A DNA stretch of 64,000 nucleotides from Spirosoma radiotolerans (GTDB lineage Bacteria; Bacteroidota; Bacteroidia; Cytophagales; Spirosomataceae): the NCBI RefSeq assembly GCF_000974425.1, contig NZ_CP010429.1:5069501-5133500 (forward strand), written 5' to 3'. The notes beneath the pieces were generated by a model. It was given only the letters and a program-made list of their open reading frames with translations, was not told where the DNA came from and ran no database searches. Position numbers and translations under genes: made by a program. Below, in pieces: positions 17,349 through 26,458 of this stretch (its first letter is position 1; every line of letters starts with the position of its first letter).

Positions 17349-17624
17349 TTATTCATCTTGCTGTTTAGCTTGATTAAGGTGATCCTGTATTAAATTTGCA
17401 TTTCCGCTCTCATCGATTGAATGTTGTAATTCTTTTATCGCTTTTCCCATAAATGAGTTTTCATCATGCTCTTCGTTTAATGCGCTATCAATATCGGCTT
17501 GAAATGCAGCGGCTCTATCTCGAAAAGTACCACCAACGGCGAAAGCTTCCCATACGCTCACTAAAGGTGAGTTCATCTTTCTTAGTTTTTCAATATCTAT
17601 TTTTTCACTTTTTTTCTTAGCCAT
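17349..17624 (-). CDS. 91-aa small protein, first gene of the radical SAM operon
   Basis: Hydrophilic and helical, starting MAKKKSEKIDIEKLRKMNSP, then VSVWEAFAVGGTF, then an acidic helical tail with no cysteine. No family recognised. Its size and its place directly upstream of the radical SAM gene would suit a peptide substrate (RiPP precursor) or a small carrier/partner protein. Nothing in the composition, such as repeats or a Gly-Gly leader site, proves precursor status. The gap to the next gene is 11 nt, so one transcript is likely. Confidence 0.6.
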   Translation of the reverse strand: MAKKKSEKIDIEKLRKMNSPLVSVWEAFAVGGTFRDRAAAFQADIDSALNEEHDENSFMGKAIKELQHSIDESGNANLIQDHLNQAKQQDE

Positions 17625-17715
17625 TTGTTTGATTTGTTAAGTGTTATTGAAATTTAAATCTATAATAAATACGTTCAAAGTAACTAAATACTTATTTATC
17701 AAACGGTTGATTTTA

Positions 17716-17845
17716 TTGATGCGTAAATAAATTAATAATTATAACTGGCTGTTTTATGGCAAAAAACAAACAAGCAGACTACGAAGTGCTTTGTCGACAC
17801 AGTGTCAGTAGGGCTAGAAACAAAGTCCTGACCTACGAGCATTGA
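17716..17845 (+). mobile_element. IS630 5'-end relic
   Basis: TTGATGCGTAAATAA at 17716-17730 matches the terminal repeat of the intact IS630 copy. It is followed at about 17757 by a start-like MAKNKQADYEVLCRH, homologous to MAKYKQSDYELLRRR of that transposase. The similarity fades within 100 nt. A deletion relic. Confidence 0.7.
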
Positions 17846-17900
17846 AGTAGTTGAATTTATAAAAATAGGTTTCAATCTAAATCGGCATCAGTTAGATGGA

Positions 17901-18787
17901 TTATTTTATAATGTCCAAACCAACTAGCACACCCCACCACCATTGACCGTGATAATTCCATTTTTCACAGTTCGATCCGATAATAATATCTTGACCAGCC
18001 GCAATGCCGAAATTGATATTGTTGTAACCAACAACTATATGCGCTCCAACTGGAAACGTTAAATTTTTTGTCGCATTCGCATCATCCACTCGTTGCTGCG
18101 TAGATTTGGCATTAATATCCGCGGTACTTAAACCAACCAAAACGCCGCCCGCCAACGACTTAGAAATTGTACTAAAACCTAGAGCGTTTTTCGTTCCAGT
18201 AAACTTATTCCATGAATGTTTTAAGCCACCAGCGAGTGCACCACTCAATCCGCTCTCAAATTGGGCCTGCACATTCCCGACTTTGCCCCTATGCTTGAAG
18301 GCTGTAGCCATCGCTTGTACATATGGTCTTAGTTGTCTGTAGCGTAATGTTCTGTTTTTAAATCCGAAATAAACTCTCTCATCGGATGTGTTAAAAAAGA
18401 AATTAGGAGGAATAGTGGCACCTTTCGTTTCTGAAAAAGAACCGCTTAAGTCAGGAGTCTTTATTTTCTTTTCCTTTAAAAATTCGATTTTTGCTGAGTT
18501 TGACTGCGTAGCCGTTGGATTATCATCCTGTATTCCTTCAATATCGTTTTTATCGATCACTGTTAGGAACAAACCTTCAAGATCTTCTTTAATCTGAACT
18601 TTCACTACATCAATGGTGCGATAAGCACCAAGTCCGCCATCTCCTCCAAACTGATGCTTTGTCCAAGCAAGTAAAGTGTCATTCTTTAGAAGCCTTGCTT
18701 GCTTAAACTCCGTTTTAAAGCTTTTACAGGACGAGAAGAAAAGGTTCCAACAAAAAATGTGAGTATAAATAAACAAAGGAGGCGCAT
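17901..18787 (-). CDS. Putative lipoprotein, signal peptide shifted out of frame
   Basis: The main frame (17901 to about 18776) encodes a roughly 290-aa protein with a Gly-rich second half (NFGIAAGQDIIIG, GQWWWGVLVGLDIIK at the end) suggesting a surface or beta-rich domain. It has no ATG near its start; TTG at 18776 is the only option. An ATG at 18787 in another frame begins MRLLCLFILTFFVGTF, an ideal signal peptide, and a single-base shift in the T-rich segment would join it to SSCKSFKTEF, forming a lipobox Cys. So either the gene is frameshifted or the base count in a homopolymer is wrong. Function unknown. Confidence 0.6.
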
Positions 18788-18799
18788 ATTGATTAGTGG

Positions 18800-19090
18800 T
18801 TAGAAAATGTGTCCTTCGCCGGTTTCGAAATTATTACCTCCTAATTCTCCTCCAGCATTAAGGGCTATAATATGCTCAGTAGCTTCATGCCCTACTCCTC
18901 CAGTACTAGAGAAACCGTTGTTGGAAGGATCGTAAGTTGGAGAACGGCCATTGAGGATAGCAATAACAGCAGCGAGTGATCCCCCTGAAATGCTTAAGTT
19001 GGGGAAATTACCATTGGCAGTTATTATGTCAATAAAGCCTCCAGCAGGTGAAATTTTAACACGAAATCGGAGTACAGGTATAGCGGCCAT
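18800..19090 (-). CDS. 96-aa hypothetical protein
   Basis: No family recognised. It begins MAAIPVLRFRVKISPAGGFIDIIT and has a Gly/Asn-rich C-terminus (GGVGHEATEHIIALNAGGEL). It lies 12 nt upstream of the putative lipoprotein on the same strand, so the two probably share a transcript. No signal peptide or membrane segment. Confidence 0.5.
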   Translation of the reverse strand: MAAIPVLRFRVKISPAGGFIDIITANGNFPNLSISGGSLAAVIAILNGRSPTYDPSNNGFSSTGGVGHEATEHIIALNAGGELGGNNFETGEGHIF

Positions 19091-19846
19091 AAGTTAGTTT
19101 TTAGTGTTCAGTTGCTTGTTACGGCTCCGCAAAATTCAGAAGCATCTGAGGCCGAAGATATGAATAAGCCCGATTACGAAAAACGTGAAAAACACCCGAT
19201 TTTTACGTAGTATCCCTATGATAAATTGGCCTATCGTCACAGATCGCCCTTTCAGTGTTAGAAAACCACTCTTATTCAGGTATTTACAAATTTTCATTAT
19301 ACTAAGGCGAGAAAAAGCACGAGAATTTGCAAATTAACTCCATCAGCCGATCAGTGCCCCGCTCGCTGGTCGGGGCTTTGGCATATCGCTCTGGCTTCGC
19401 TGGCTCGACCCACTCGGTGGTGGCCTGTACGCCATTTCGTTCTGGCGAAGCATAAGGAATGAGCGGTACAAAAATACATACGACTCTAACCGGATAGAAA
19501 ATGCCCTGTATTAGGGCAATTGAAAAGGCGGCGAACTGCTAAACACCTAAAGTAATTAGTCTTAAGGTTAAACCTTATTAATCAAACTTTAAGTGAGAGT
19601 AATCTAAAAATGGATTTTTCCTATTGTAAAATAGATAGTAAAAACAGTTCTTGCTATTTCAACCATTGGTATAATAAAGAGAGTTAGATTAGTGAATTGA
19701 GCATTGTTACTTTACCCTGTCTATCTGGCCTACTTGCAGCATCCCTAATTTCTATACGAAAGCAGTCCCTTTTTACATAGATTGGCTAAAGATTTAATGA
19801 TTGAAATTATAAAATGCCAAATAATTGATAACAAACTATAGAAAAG
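19091..19846. other. Intergenic stretch with a GC-rich hairpin
   Basis: About 750 nt with no supported gene. A hairpin GCCCCG/CGGGGC with a 9-nt loop lies at about 19355-19375 and is followed by TTTGG, a weak terminator-like structure. Composition switches from AT-rich to a GC-richer patch (19350-19480) and back, suggesting a patchwork junction. Confidence 0.45.
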
Positions 19847-21394
19847 ATGAAATCTTGGCTCAGCATATTAACTGTTCTGTTAATTGTTCAAGTAGTGCTC
19901 AGTAGATGTTCAGGAGTACCTCAGGAGACTGATAATGTAGTATCAGAATACATTCGCAATGACAGCAAAAATGCTGGAATAATTGTATTCGTGCACGGAG
20001 TAACTGGTAATAGCAGAGATACTTGGACTAACCAGGTAACAGGCGCTTATTGGCCAAAACTTATCGCCGAGGATAGTACGTTCAAGAACTTCAATATCTA
20101 TGTCTATAATTACCCATCACCTGTCTTAGGGAAAAGTTACAATATAGACGAGATTGCGGAAAATATGAGGCTTGTATTAAACAACGATAAAATATTTAAT
20201 CATAAGCAAGTTGCCTTTCTGTCTCATAGTATGGGCGGCTTAGTGACCCGCAGTTTTTTGCTAAAGAACCGTGATTTTATTCCTAAAGTATTAATGGCCT
20301 ACTTTTTTGCGACTCCTACAACAGGTAGTGAAGTAGCGGGAATAGCAAATCTTCTTAGCAATAATCCGCAATTTGGGAAAATGCTTTCCATGGATTCAGA
20401 TAGTTATTTAGCCGATAAACAACGTGACTGGCAGGCTGCCGGAATCTCTTTTCCTTGCTATTGCGCCTATGAAATTCAAAATACTTATGGGCAGAAGATT
20501 GTTCAACAACAAAGTGCCACAAATTTATGTAATAAACGATTTGACCCAATTGATGCCAATCATATTGATATAGTCAAACCAGCTAATACAAGCAGTACAG
20601 CTTACATAGCCTTTAAAAGTGCATTTGAAGAAGTATTTATGCAAAAAAGCCAAGTTTTAAATGACTGGAAGCGATATATGGACGTTCAAATTTCAGACGA
20701 GACGTGTCCTAAATACTTTATCCCTCCCGCCGGTATCAAATTAGTCGAGGGGTCTGCGCAGATTCAAGAGCGTTTGTATAATCACCCTTCCGATTACTCC
20801 AATTGGCCAGCTGTTGCTGATATACATAGTATATATAACCATTTCATAACTATAGAGAGCACAGTAAGAGGAGCAGAAAATAGCTGGATAAAATTAGGCA
20901 ATAAATTCACTGTAACGTTTAGTGTTGATACAACTACTGCACCGAAAGATATAGATGTGGTGCTCATGGGGGAATGTGGGGACGGCCGAGACCCGCGCTA
21001 TTCAAAAACAATTATTGCACTTGATCCAGCGAATGCTGAGAAGAAAATTTCGGTCCCATTTGATGCCCATAAATTCTACACGCTCCAGCCCGGCGAATTT
21101 GAACAGTTTATTATGAATTTTTCTTGCAAAGTACCTGGAGTATACTCAGTTCGATATGATTTACCCTTTAGTATTTCGGGTAAAGTTGGAAAAATCTTTT
21201 ATAATACAAATGATGATGAATTAAAGATTATTTGCCCTAAATCGTATACTCTTTGGGACACGGGTTTCTTCAATGAGAGGAATAATCTGACTCGAATAGA
21301 AACGTATCGTTGGGACGGCCAAAATTATGAGGGTAAAGTGCATCCTGATGTTAGCTCATCAATTGAATTTGAAGAAATGGAAAAAGAATTTTAA
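19847..21394 (+). CDS. Exported alpha/beta hydrolase (lipase-like)
   Basis: 515 aa. The N-terminus MKSWLSILTVLLIVQVVL is a signal peptide; a Cys at residue 21 might be lipidated, but the residue before it (Arg) is unusual for a lipobox. The hydrolase fold reads IIVFVHGVTGNSRDTW (oxyanion region), then VAFLSHSMGGLV with the catalytic Ser128 in GHSMGG-like form. This is the pattern of membrane-associated lipases and PGAP1-like esterases. The last 200 residues form an extra beta-rich domain of unknown type. It stands alone on the plus strand. Substrate unknown. Confidence 0.72.
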   Translation: MKSWLSILTVLLIVQVVLSRCSGVPQETDNVVSEYIRNDSKNAGIIVFVHGVTGNSRDTWTNQVTGAYWPKLIAEDSTFKNFNIYVYNYPSPVLGKSYNIDEIAENMRLVLNNDKIFNHKQVAFLSHSMGGLVTRSFLLKNRDFIPKVLMAYFFATPTTGSEVAGIANLLSNNPQFGKMLSMDSDSYLADKQRDWQAAGISFPCYCAYEIQNTYGQKIVQQQSATNLCNKRFDPIDANHIDIVKPANTSSTAYIAFKSAFEEVFMQKSQVLNDWKRYMDVQISDETCPKYFIPPAGIKLVEGSAQIQERLYNHPSDYSNWPAVADIHSIYNHFITIESTVRGAENSWIKLGNKFTVTFSVDTTTAPKDIDVVLMGECGDGRDPRYSKTIIALDPANAEKKISVPFDAHKFYTLQPGEFEQFIMNFSCKVPGVYSVRYDLPFSISGKVGKIFYNTNDDELKIICPKSYTLWDTGFFNERNNLTRIETYRWDGQNYEGKVHPDVSSSIEFEEMEKEF

Positions 21395-21799
21395 ACATAA
21401 AGTGAAATGTTTGTTATTAAGCTCTCTGTGTGGACGCGTTCCCGCGTTAGCAGTCCCGTCTGCTATCTTCTGCCGGTAGAGTTGGGCTCAGCTGCAAATC
21501 GTGTATCTACTGTGAATAACCAAATCCGTCATCACTTGGTTTACATCTTCTCCGCTGAAGAGGATGCTTAAGACGGTGGTTTCTCTCAGTTGTTCGCTAT
21601 ATTGAAAAACGGCTCAATAGGTCGCGAATGTGGTCTTCAATAGTCGTCGATTTTTAGAAATTCTGAAAACCTAATTCAGTATAAGACAGTCTAAAATAAA
21701 TGATTGAATCGAATTAGTAATGAAAAAGGCGGTTTTATGTTAACTGCCCCAGTTCTAAATATTTGCAGGTTAATCCAATATTATTCCATATTTATCACC
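21395..21799. other. Intergenic stretch
   Basis: About 400 nt; a GC-richer patch (21425-21640) with a short palindrome ACGCG-TTCC-CGCGT, no gene seen. Confidence 0.4.
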
Positions 21800-22786
21800 A
21801 TGAGTTTCACCGGAAAAGAGGTCGTCATTTTTGACAGTAATGCATATAGGTATTTGGTTGCAGTGAAGTCTCAAAAGCAAATCCGTAGAACTATGGGCAG
21901 GGTTCTTGACCGGGAAAAAGAAAATAATATTGTTGCTATGATGAGCCCAGTAGTATTGCGAGAACTAATGGCCCATCTAAGCTCCAGAAAAGACCCTACT
22001 TTTAAGAAGTGTCTAAATGCTATTAGAGCATTGTATCTACATTGTGGTGATAAGGATAATTTTAGGATGATAGCTGATTCTGAGTTATTAATCAGCAAGG
22101 CCTTGTTCGATACAGTTCTACCACGAGCAGAAAACGAGCAAAAGCATCTAGGCCAGATTGCTTTCCAACTTATTACGCGAGATTCTGAGCGAGTATTAAA
22201 GCGTTTTCAATCAACAATCATTCAAAATCGTCAATATGTTGATCAGCAGGAAAAAAAATTTTCTACTAAAGTAAAGTCTTTTTATACTCATGTTGATCCA
22301 ACAGCTAAAAGTTGGAAGCTATTTGCTGCTGATGATGTTAGTCGAAGGAGTTTTAGAACTTATATTGATTCTCAAGCATTTAGTCTTGGCGTCGCGCAAC
22401 AGTATTATAATGAAATTTACAATCAACTTATTAGCGCCAAGATGCTATCCCCAATTGCGCTACAACCAGACGTAGATCGGCTAGATTTTTTCTTAAAGAA
22501 TTTTGAAGCTCCGATAAAGCTTTGGAAAGATGTATTTAAAAGAATGATAGATGGCGAGTTTGACCCTTATATCTCTAAGAATGCCAATTTTATATGGGAT
22601 ATCCTAATTATGTTTGCTGTCGGTGGGCATTCAATCGGTGGTGGGAGAGTGATAATAGTCTCGACTGACAAGGCTATGAATAAAGTGGCCCTTGAAGTTC
22701 GTAGCCGATATAACATGTACACTTACAATGAATACATGGAGTATCTTGGATTACCATCGGAGAAAACGGCTTCTAAGGCAGAATAA
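21800..22786 (+). CDS. PIN-like domain protein
   Basis: 328 aa from the ATG at 21800 (MSFTGKEVVIFDSNAYRYL); the open frame extends upstream to 21704 but the fold begins here. Acidic residues expected of a PIN nuclease appear at the right places: D12 in VIFDSN, E in VVLRELMAHL, and a late D in IIVSTDKAMNKVALEV. PIN domains are Mg-dependent ribonucleases, common as toxins, though typical VapC is only about 130 aa. Here about 150 helical residues are inserted, so this is one of the long PIN-like families of unknown role. No antitoxin partner is visible beside it. Confidence 0.6.
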   Translation: MSFTGKEVVIFDSNAYRYLVAVKSQKQIRRTMGRVLDREKENNIVAMMSPVVLRELMAHLSSRKDPTFKKCLNAIRALYLHCGDKDNFRMIADSELLISKALFDTVLPRAENEQKHLGQIAFQLITRDSERVLKRFQSTIIQNRQYVDQQEKKFSTKVKSFYTHVDPTAKSWKLFAADDVSRRSFRTYIDSQAFSLGVAQQYYNEIYNQLISAKMLSPIALQPDVDRLDFFLKNFEAPIKLWKDVFKRMIDGEFDPYISKNANFIWDILIMFAVGGHSIGGGRVIIVSTDKAMNKVALEVRSRYNMYTYNEYMEYLGLPSEKTASKAE

Positions 22787-23029
22787 ATTATCGTGTTATC
22801 AATCTATTGAGCTATAAACTGCTTCTGGCTTAATCATTAGGCTTTTTCCGTAAAGTATAAAGCAAGGTACTGTCGGATAAACTTAAGCAGAATTAGTTCA
22901 AAACATAAGGAGTCAGATCACTGACTTTAAGGCAAACGAGGGGAAACATCTACCTCAGTGGAATAACATTAAAGCCAAAGACATTATTTCAATATTGAAT
23001 AATACATAATTACACTCTTTGAAGTATAT

Positions 23030-23161
23030 AATACCACAAAAATTAGCTCGATAGCAGAATTGTCAGGTATAAACAAAGGTTTACTTCGCCAATATGAGTC
23101 TGGAGTTAGTAGCGCTTCTGTGCAGCGAGCAAAAAAGTCCAAACTGGTCACCGCTAATTAG
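23030..23161 (+). pseudogene. XRE-type HTH fragment (antitoxin C-terminus relic)
   Basis: A 43-codon frame without a start codon reads SSIAELSGINKGLLRQYESG followed by VSSASVQRAKK. This resembles the C-terminal HTH of HicB/HigA-like antitoxins ('..LA...GI..S.LSQY..G.K.PS..QA..I'). No toxin gene is left. A relic of a toxin-antitoxin or regulator gene. Confidence 0.45.
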
Positions 23162-23258
23162 GCGAACGATTGACCCTACTAACAGTCGCACAAACGATCA
23201 CCCATCTTACCATTTATGAGGTTCTGTATTGGTTCAGCTAACCCAGGATTTAAATAGC

Positions 23259-23969
23259 TTAAGCCCGTAAAGAATCTATGATCTGGAGGAGGGGCTGAAT
23301 TGAAAACGCCTGACTTAACATAAAATACTTTTTTCTCCTTGGCCCATATCCAACCCAAACCCGCGTGTTTACAGCAATAACTTCTCCATTTATATTCATT
23401 GTTACCCCCCCAGAAAAACCAGGTACACAATATCCACAATACTCAATATAATCGACAAGGGGCCCATGCCCTATTCTGGTTTTAGCAATACTTGAAATTG
23501 TACTTTCATAAATATGGCGCCCCTGAGGTCGTACTTCTGGATTTCCATCATTGTCTCTATTTAACTCCTGGTCTTCTTGCTTTTTCTTGTCAAATCCATA
23601 ATAATAGATCTTTTGATAAACAGCTACATTAAACTCGGGAGCAATTGAAAAAAAGGCGTCGGTTACCTTTTCATGGCTTTCCAAAAGTGCCAAATCGTAC
23701 TCTTCTAAAATTCTAATTACTGTAAGTACGTATGATTTAACGTTTTTACCTTCGTCATCAGAAGCGGTAAGATATGTAATCGTTCCGTCAATCGACTCAA
23801 GATTATGTGCGCTCGTAACGATCAATCGACTATTATGTACTACAAATCCACTTCCACAAAAATCATTTCCGATTAGGATGCTGCCTATGCAAGATCGATC
23901 ACTAGTCAATTTATTATTGAAATGATAAAATATCTGTTGGTCCATTTTAATAGGAAGGTTGATATCCAT
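23259..23969 (-). CDS. Trypsin-like (S1/V8-type) serine protease
   Basis: 236 aa without a signal peptide, so probably cytoplasmic. The catalytic triad is readable: His55 in LIVTSAHN, Asp92 in EYDLALLES, Ser186 in VPGFSGGV. The preceding GSGFVVHNS is the usual strand before the His. A polar insert (about 128-150, QEDQELNRDNDGNPE) sits before the Ser domain. Such stand-alone cytoplasmic trypsin-like proteases occur as effectors in some defence systems, but no partner is adjacent here. Single gene between relics. Confidence 0.75.
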   Translation of the reverse strand: MDINLPIKMDQQIFYHFNNKLTSDRSCIGSILIGNDFCGSGFVVHNSRLIVTSAHNLESIDGTITYLTASDDEGKNVKSYVLTVIRILEEYDLALLESHEKVTDAFFSIAPEFNVAVYQKIYYYGFDKKKQEDQELNRDNDGNPEVRPQGRHIYESTISSIAKTRIGHGPLVDYIEYCGYCVPGFSGGVTMNINGEVIAVNTRVWVGYGPRRKKYFMLSQAFSIQPLLQIIDSLRA

Positions 23970-24389
23970 CTATAGGCTTAAGGTTAATAGAGTAATCCAG
24001 CGGGAAAGTACATATTTCATCGTTTCAACAGACCTAAATCGTTACTAATCTAATTATCTGGTAGTGGCTTAAGTGCGTTGATCGGCAAAGAAAAATTGAT
24101 CGATAAACAGACCGATCCATGTCGTGAACCACGATTGACCGCTCTAGCGGCCTAGTTTGAATAGCAAATGGTTCGACGAGTTAATCGTTTCAAGCGCGTT
24201 CTAAGGATTAAATGCTTACGTTCAAGACCTTGTAATAATGCTTTTCGTATTAAGCGCAAGCATTGATCTTAGCAATCAAAACAGGCCCGCTCCGATTTCT
24301 ATGCTATGGTCTATGCAAGGGAAATTTAATAAAATTTGTCATATTTTTCACCCCGTTTAACGACTGCATACACTCGGTGGATTAGTTTA
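23970..24389. other. Intergenic stretch
   Basis: About 420 nt between the protease gene and the IS110 relic. No open frame, hairpin or promoter that I could support. Confidence 0.4.
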
Positions 24390-24984
24390 TTGCTGACCGC
24401 GTTGAGTATCGCTCAGGCGGCCGGTGCCATCTTTTTCTAGAGCAGGAGGATTTATAACTGTGCCGGACCTGCTTCTGCATAGTGTAGCTCACGAACGTAT
24501 CTTGTTCATCCAGCGGTTCAGCCAGTTGATTATATACCAAGATCACACGTTGACGAGCCGCACTCAAAAAGGCTCATTATTATATGATCGGGCGGGGAGG
24601 TTGCCCCAAACGGGTTTTATCCCGAAAATGATAGGGATACTCGGCGATTCGCTGAGCGTCTACTTTATCGATTTTACCTCGCGGCAAGCCGCTAGCCTGT
24701 TTGACTTGCAGCGATAACTCTAACTAAAGATGACTCTAACTTAATCGGCAGATGAAGTTTGTCTAGATATTCCAGCAGATGGGCATTACAGGTACCCGTA
24801 TGTTCCGTACAGAACACGGCTTTAGTTGGTTGCCTATTCGCTAGCGCTTTCAAATTTCGTAGGCCTATTTTGGCTCCAGCCATCGAATTGGGTGTTTGAA
24901 AATACAATTGGTTGCCTTGTTCCGAGTAAACGGCCCACTCTAGCGTTGCTTTGACGATGTCAATGTTGACTAGTGCCGGGTAGC
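24390..24984 (-). pseudogene. IS110-family transposase relic
   Basis: Pieces of a DEDD transposase in at least two frames: VNIDIVKATLEWAVYSEQGN (first Asp of the DEDD set), NLKALANRQPTKAVFCTEHTG, then after a frame change KIDKVDAQRIAEYPYHFRDK and QPPRP, then SAARQRVILVYNQLAEPLDE. The order matches IS110 N-terminal domains. The C-terminal Tnp domain is absent. Dead copy. Confidence 0.75.
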
Positions 24985-25355
24985 CGGGGCTGTACAAGTC
25001 CGTAAAACAATTTAGCTTTGGTCTATTAGTCAACCGACTTGCCATTGCTCGAATCCGTCTTTCTATCCCAGCCTTTGCGAATCTAGCCAATTTGATACAA
25101 TAAAGTCATACCAATGATCGATCTGTTGTGCCTATGCTCGATTGTCGATTACTAGGCTATGAAGCATTCTTCTTAGAAGTTGATGGCTTTAAGCTTATAT
25201 AGGTGAATAAAATCTAAATTTAGGGTTTCTTGACTTCACCGACGTTATCCATTGATTAGATTATTATAAGTTTCCATTGCTAAATACGTTGATTTTTTTC
25301 TTGATTTACGATGTATTCAATTGACTTCCCTTTTGTGTTATAGCCCACTAATAGC
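24985..25355. other. Leader region of the HNH nuclease gene
   Basis: About 370 nt, AT-rich toward the end. It must hold the promoter of the HNH gene, but no TTG/TAnnTTTG pair with convincing spacing was found. Confidence 0.4.
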
Positions 25356-26453
25356 ATGCAGTTACCCGAAAGTGATGATCTAGATGTGGCCGCCTTATCA
25401 GCGGTATTTTCCGATACAACAAACTCCTACAAATTCTACTGGTTTTTAGCCATTCTGGATAACCTACGGGAAAATGGCAGTTCCCGTATGGCTTTGCAAG
25501 ACTTGTCGTTACGCATGTTGACTAGTGTTTGGTACCCACTTGATTACTTCAAACTCTCCTTTGGGAGACGAGACAGCTTTAAGCCCATAGCGGGCTATGT
25601 TTCCCAGCATATAATTGTCGACAATAGCCCTTCAGCACCAGGATTATTGGTGCAACTGAATGGGCTGTCATTGACGCAACAAGTGAAATTGCAACGTCTA
25701 CTTAAAAAGTTAATGAATTGGGTACCCTACCGTTTTATCAGGCCTATGTTTGCCATAGAATCCCGGGGCTTGCATGACCCTAAGGTAAATGCGTTAGTAA
25801 AAGAACTGGCGAACGCTTCCGGGCGGTCGCCTTACCAGTTCGACGGGGATAGTATTCTCCTTCATCCAGCTTGGATGCATTACTTTCAGCGTCATCAAAC
25901 AATTCTACGAGGGTTTACGAGTTGGCACTTGGTGCGATTTTTACAAAAGAACAATCCAAATATCACTGGATTAACCGAGAAATTGGAAAAGCCTGGGGTT
26001 CGAGATTTATCGGTGGCTAGTCGCTTTTGGAAATCCTTCCTAGCCGAGCAAGCCGACTTTAACTGCATTTATTCCGGCTTACGATTAACCGTGGACAACC
26101 TCAGCCTAGACCATTTTTTACCTTGGTCATTTGTGGCTCATGACCAATTATGGAATATCATTCCTACCTCTAAGCCAGTTAACTCAGCCAAAAGTAACTT
26201 GTTACCTTCCATGGAGTTATACTTCGAACAATATGCTCAATTACAATATGCGGCATTCCAGTTTCACGCGAACAAAGGGCAAACCAAATTACTAGAGGAT
26301 TATCACCTCTTGTTTGCACGGGATCTATCATCTATTCGACAACAGCCCTTTACTTGGTTTCGAGATCAACTGCATGGCCAGATACTGCCACGCCTACAGA
26401 CAGCTCAAAACTTGGGGTTTATATACCCGTTTGCATACAGCGTTCACATCTAA
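25356..26453 (+). CDS. HNH endonuclease, candidate restriction effector
   Basis: 365 aa. The C-terminal half carries FNCIYSGLRL, then LSLDHFLPWSFV with Asp252-His253, DQLWNIIPT with Asn267, and NSAKSNLLP with Asn276/Asn281: the beta-beta-alpha-metal HNH motif (D/E-H...N...N). Unusually there are no Cys pairs for the structural zinc. The N-terminal 220 residues are helical and have no known family. The gene runs toward the cysteine desulfurase gene, ending 5 nt before its end, and borders the DUF4007/sulfur operon. I infer it belongs to that system as a DNA-cleaving component. It could instead be an independent homing-type or defence nuclease. Confidence 0.7.
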   Translation: MQLPESDDLDVAALSAVFSDTTNSYKFYWFLAILDNLRENGSSRMALQDLSLRMLTSVWYPLDYFKLSFGRRDSFKPIAGYVSQHIIVDNSPSAPGLLVQLNGLSLTQQVKLQRLLKKLMNWVPYRFIRPMFAIESRGLHDPKVNALVKELANASGRSPYQFDGDSILLHPAWMHYFQRHQTILRGFTSWHLVRFLQKNNPNITGLTEKLEKPGVRDLSVASRFWKSFLAEQADFNCIYSGLRLTVDNLSLDHFLPWSFVAHDQLWNIIPTSKPVNSAKSNLLPSMELYFEQYAQLQYAAFQFHANKGQTKLLEDYHLLFARDLSSIRQQPFTWFRDQLHGQILPRLQTAQNLGFIYPFAYSVHI

Positions 26454-26458
26454 TGGGA

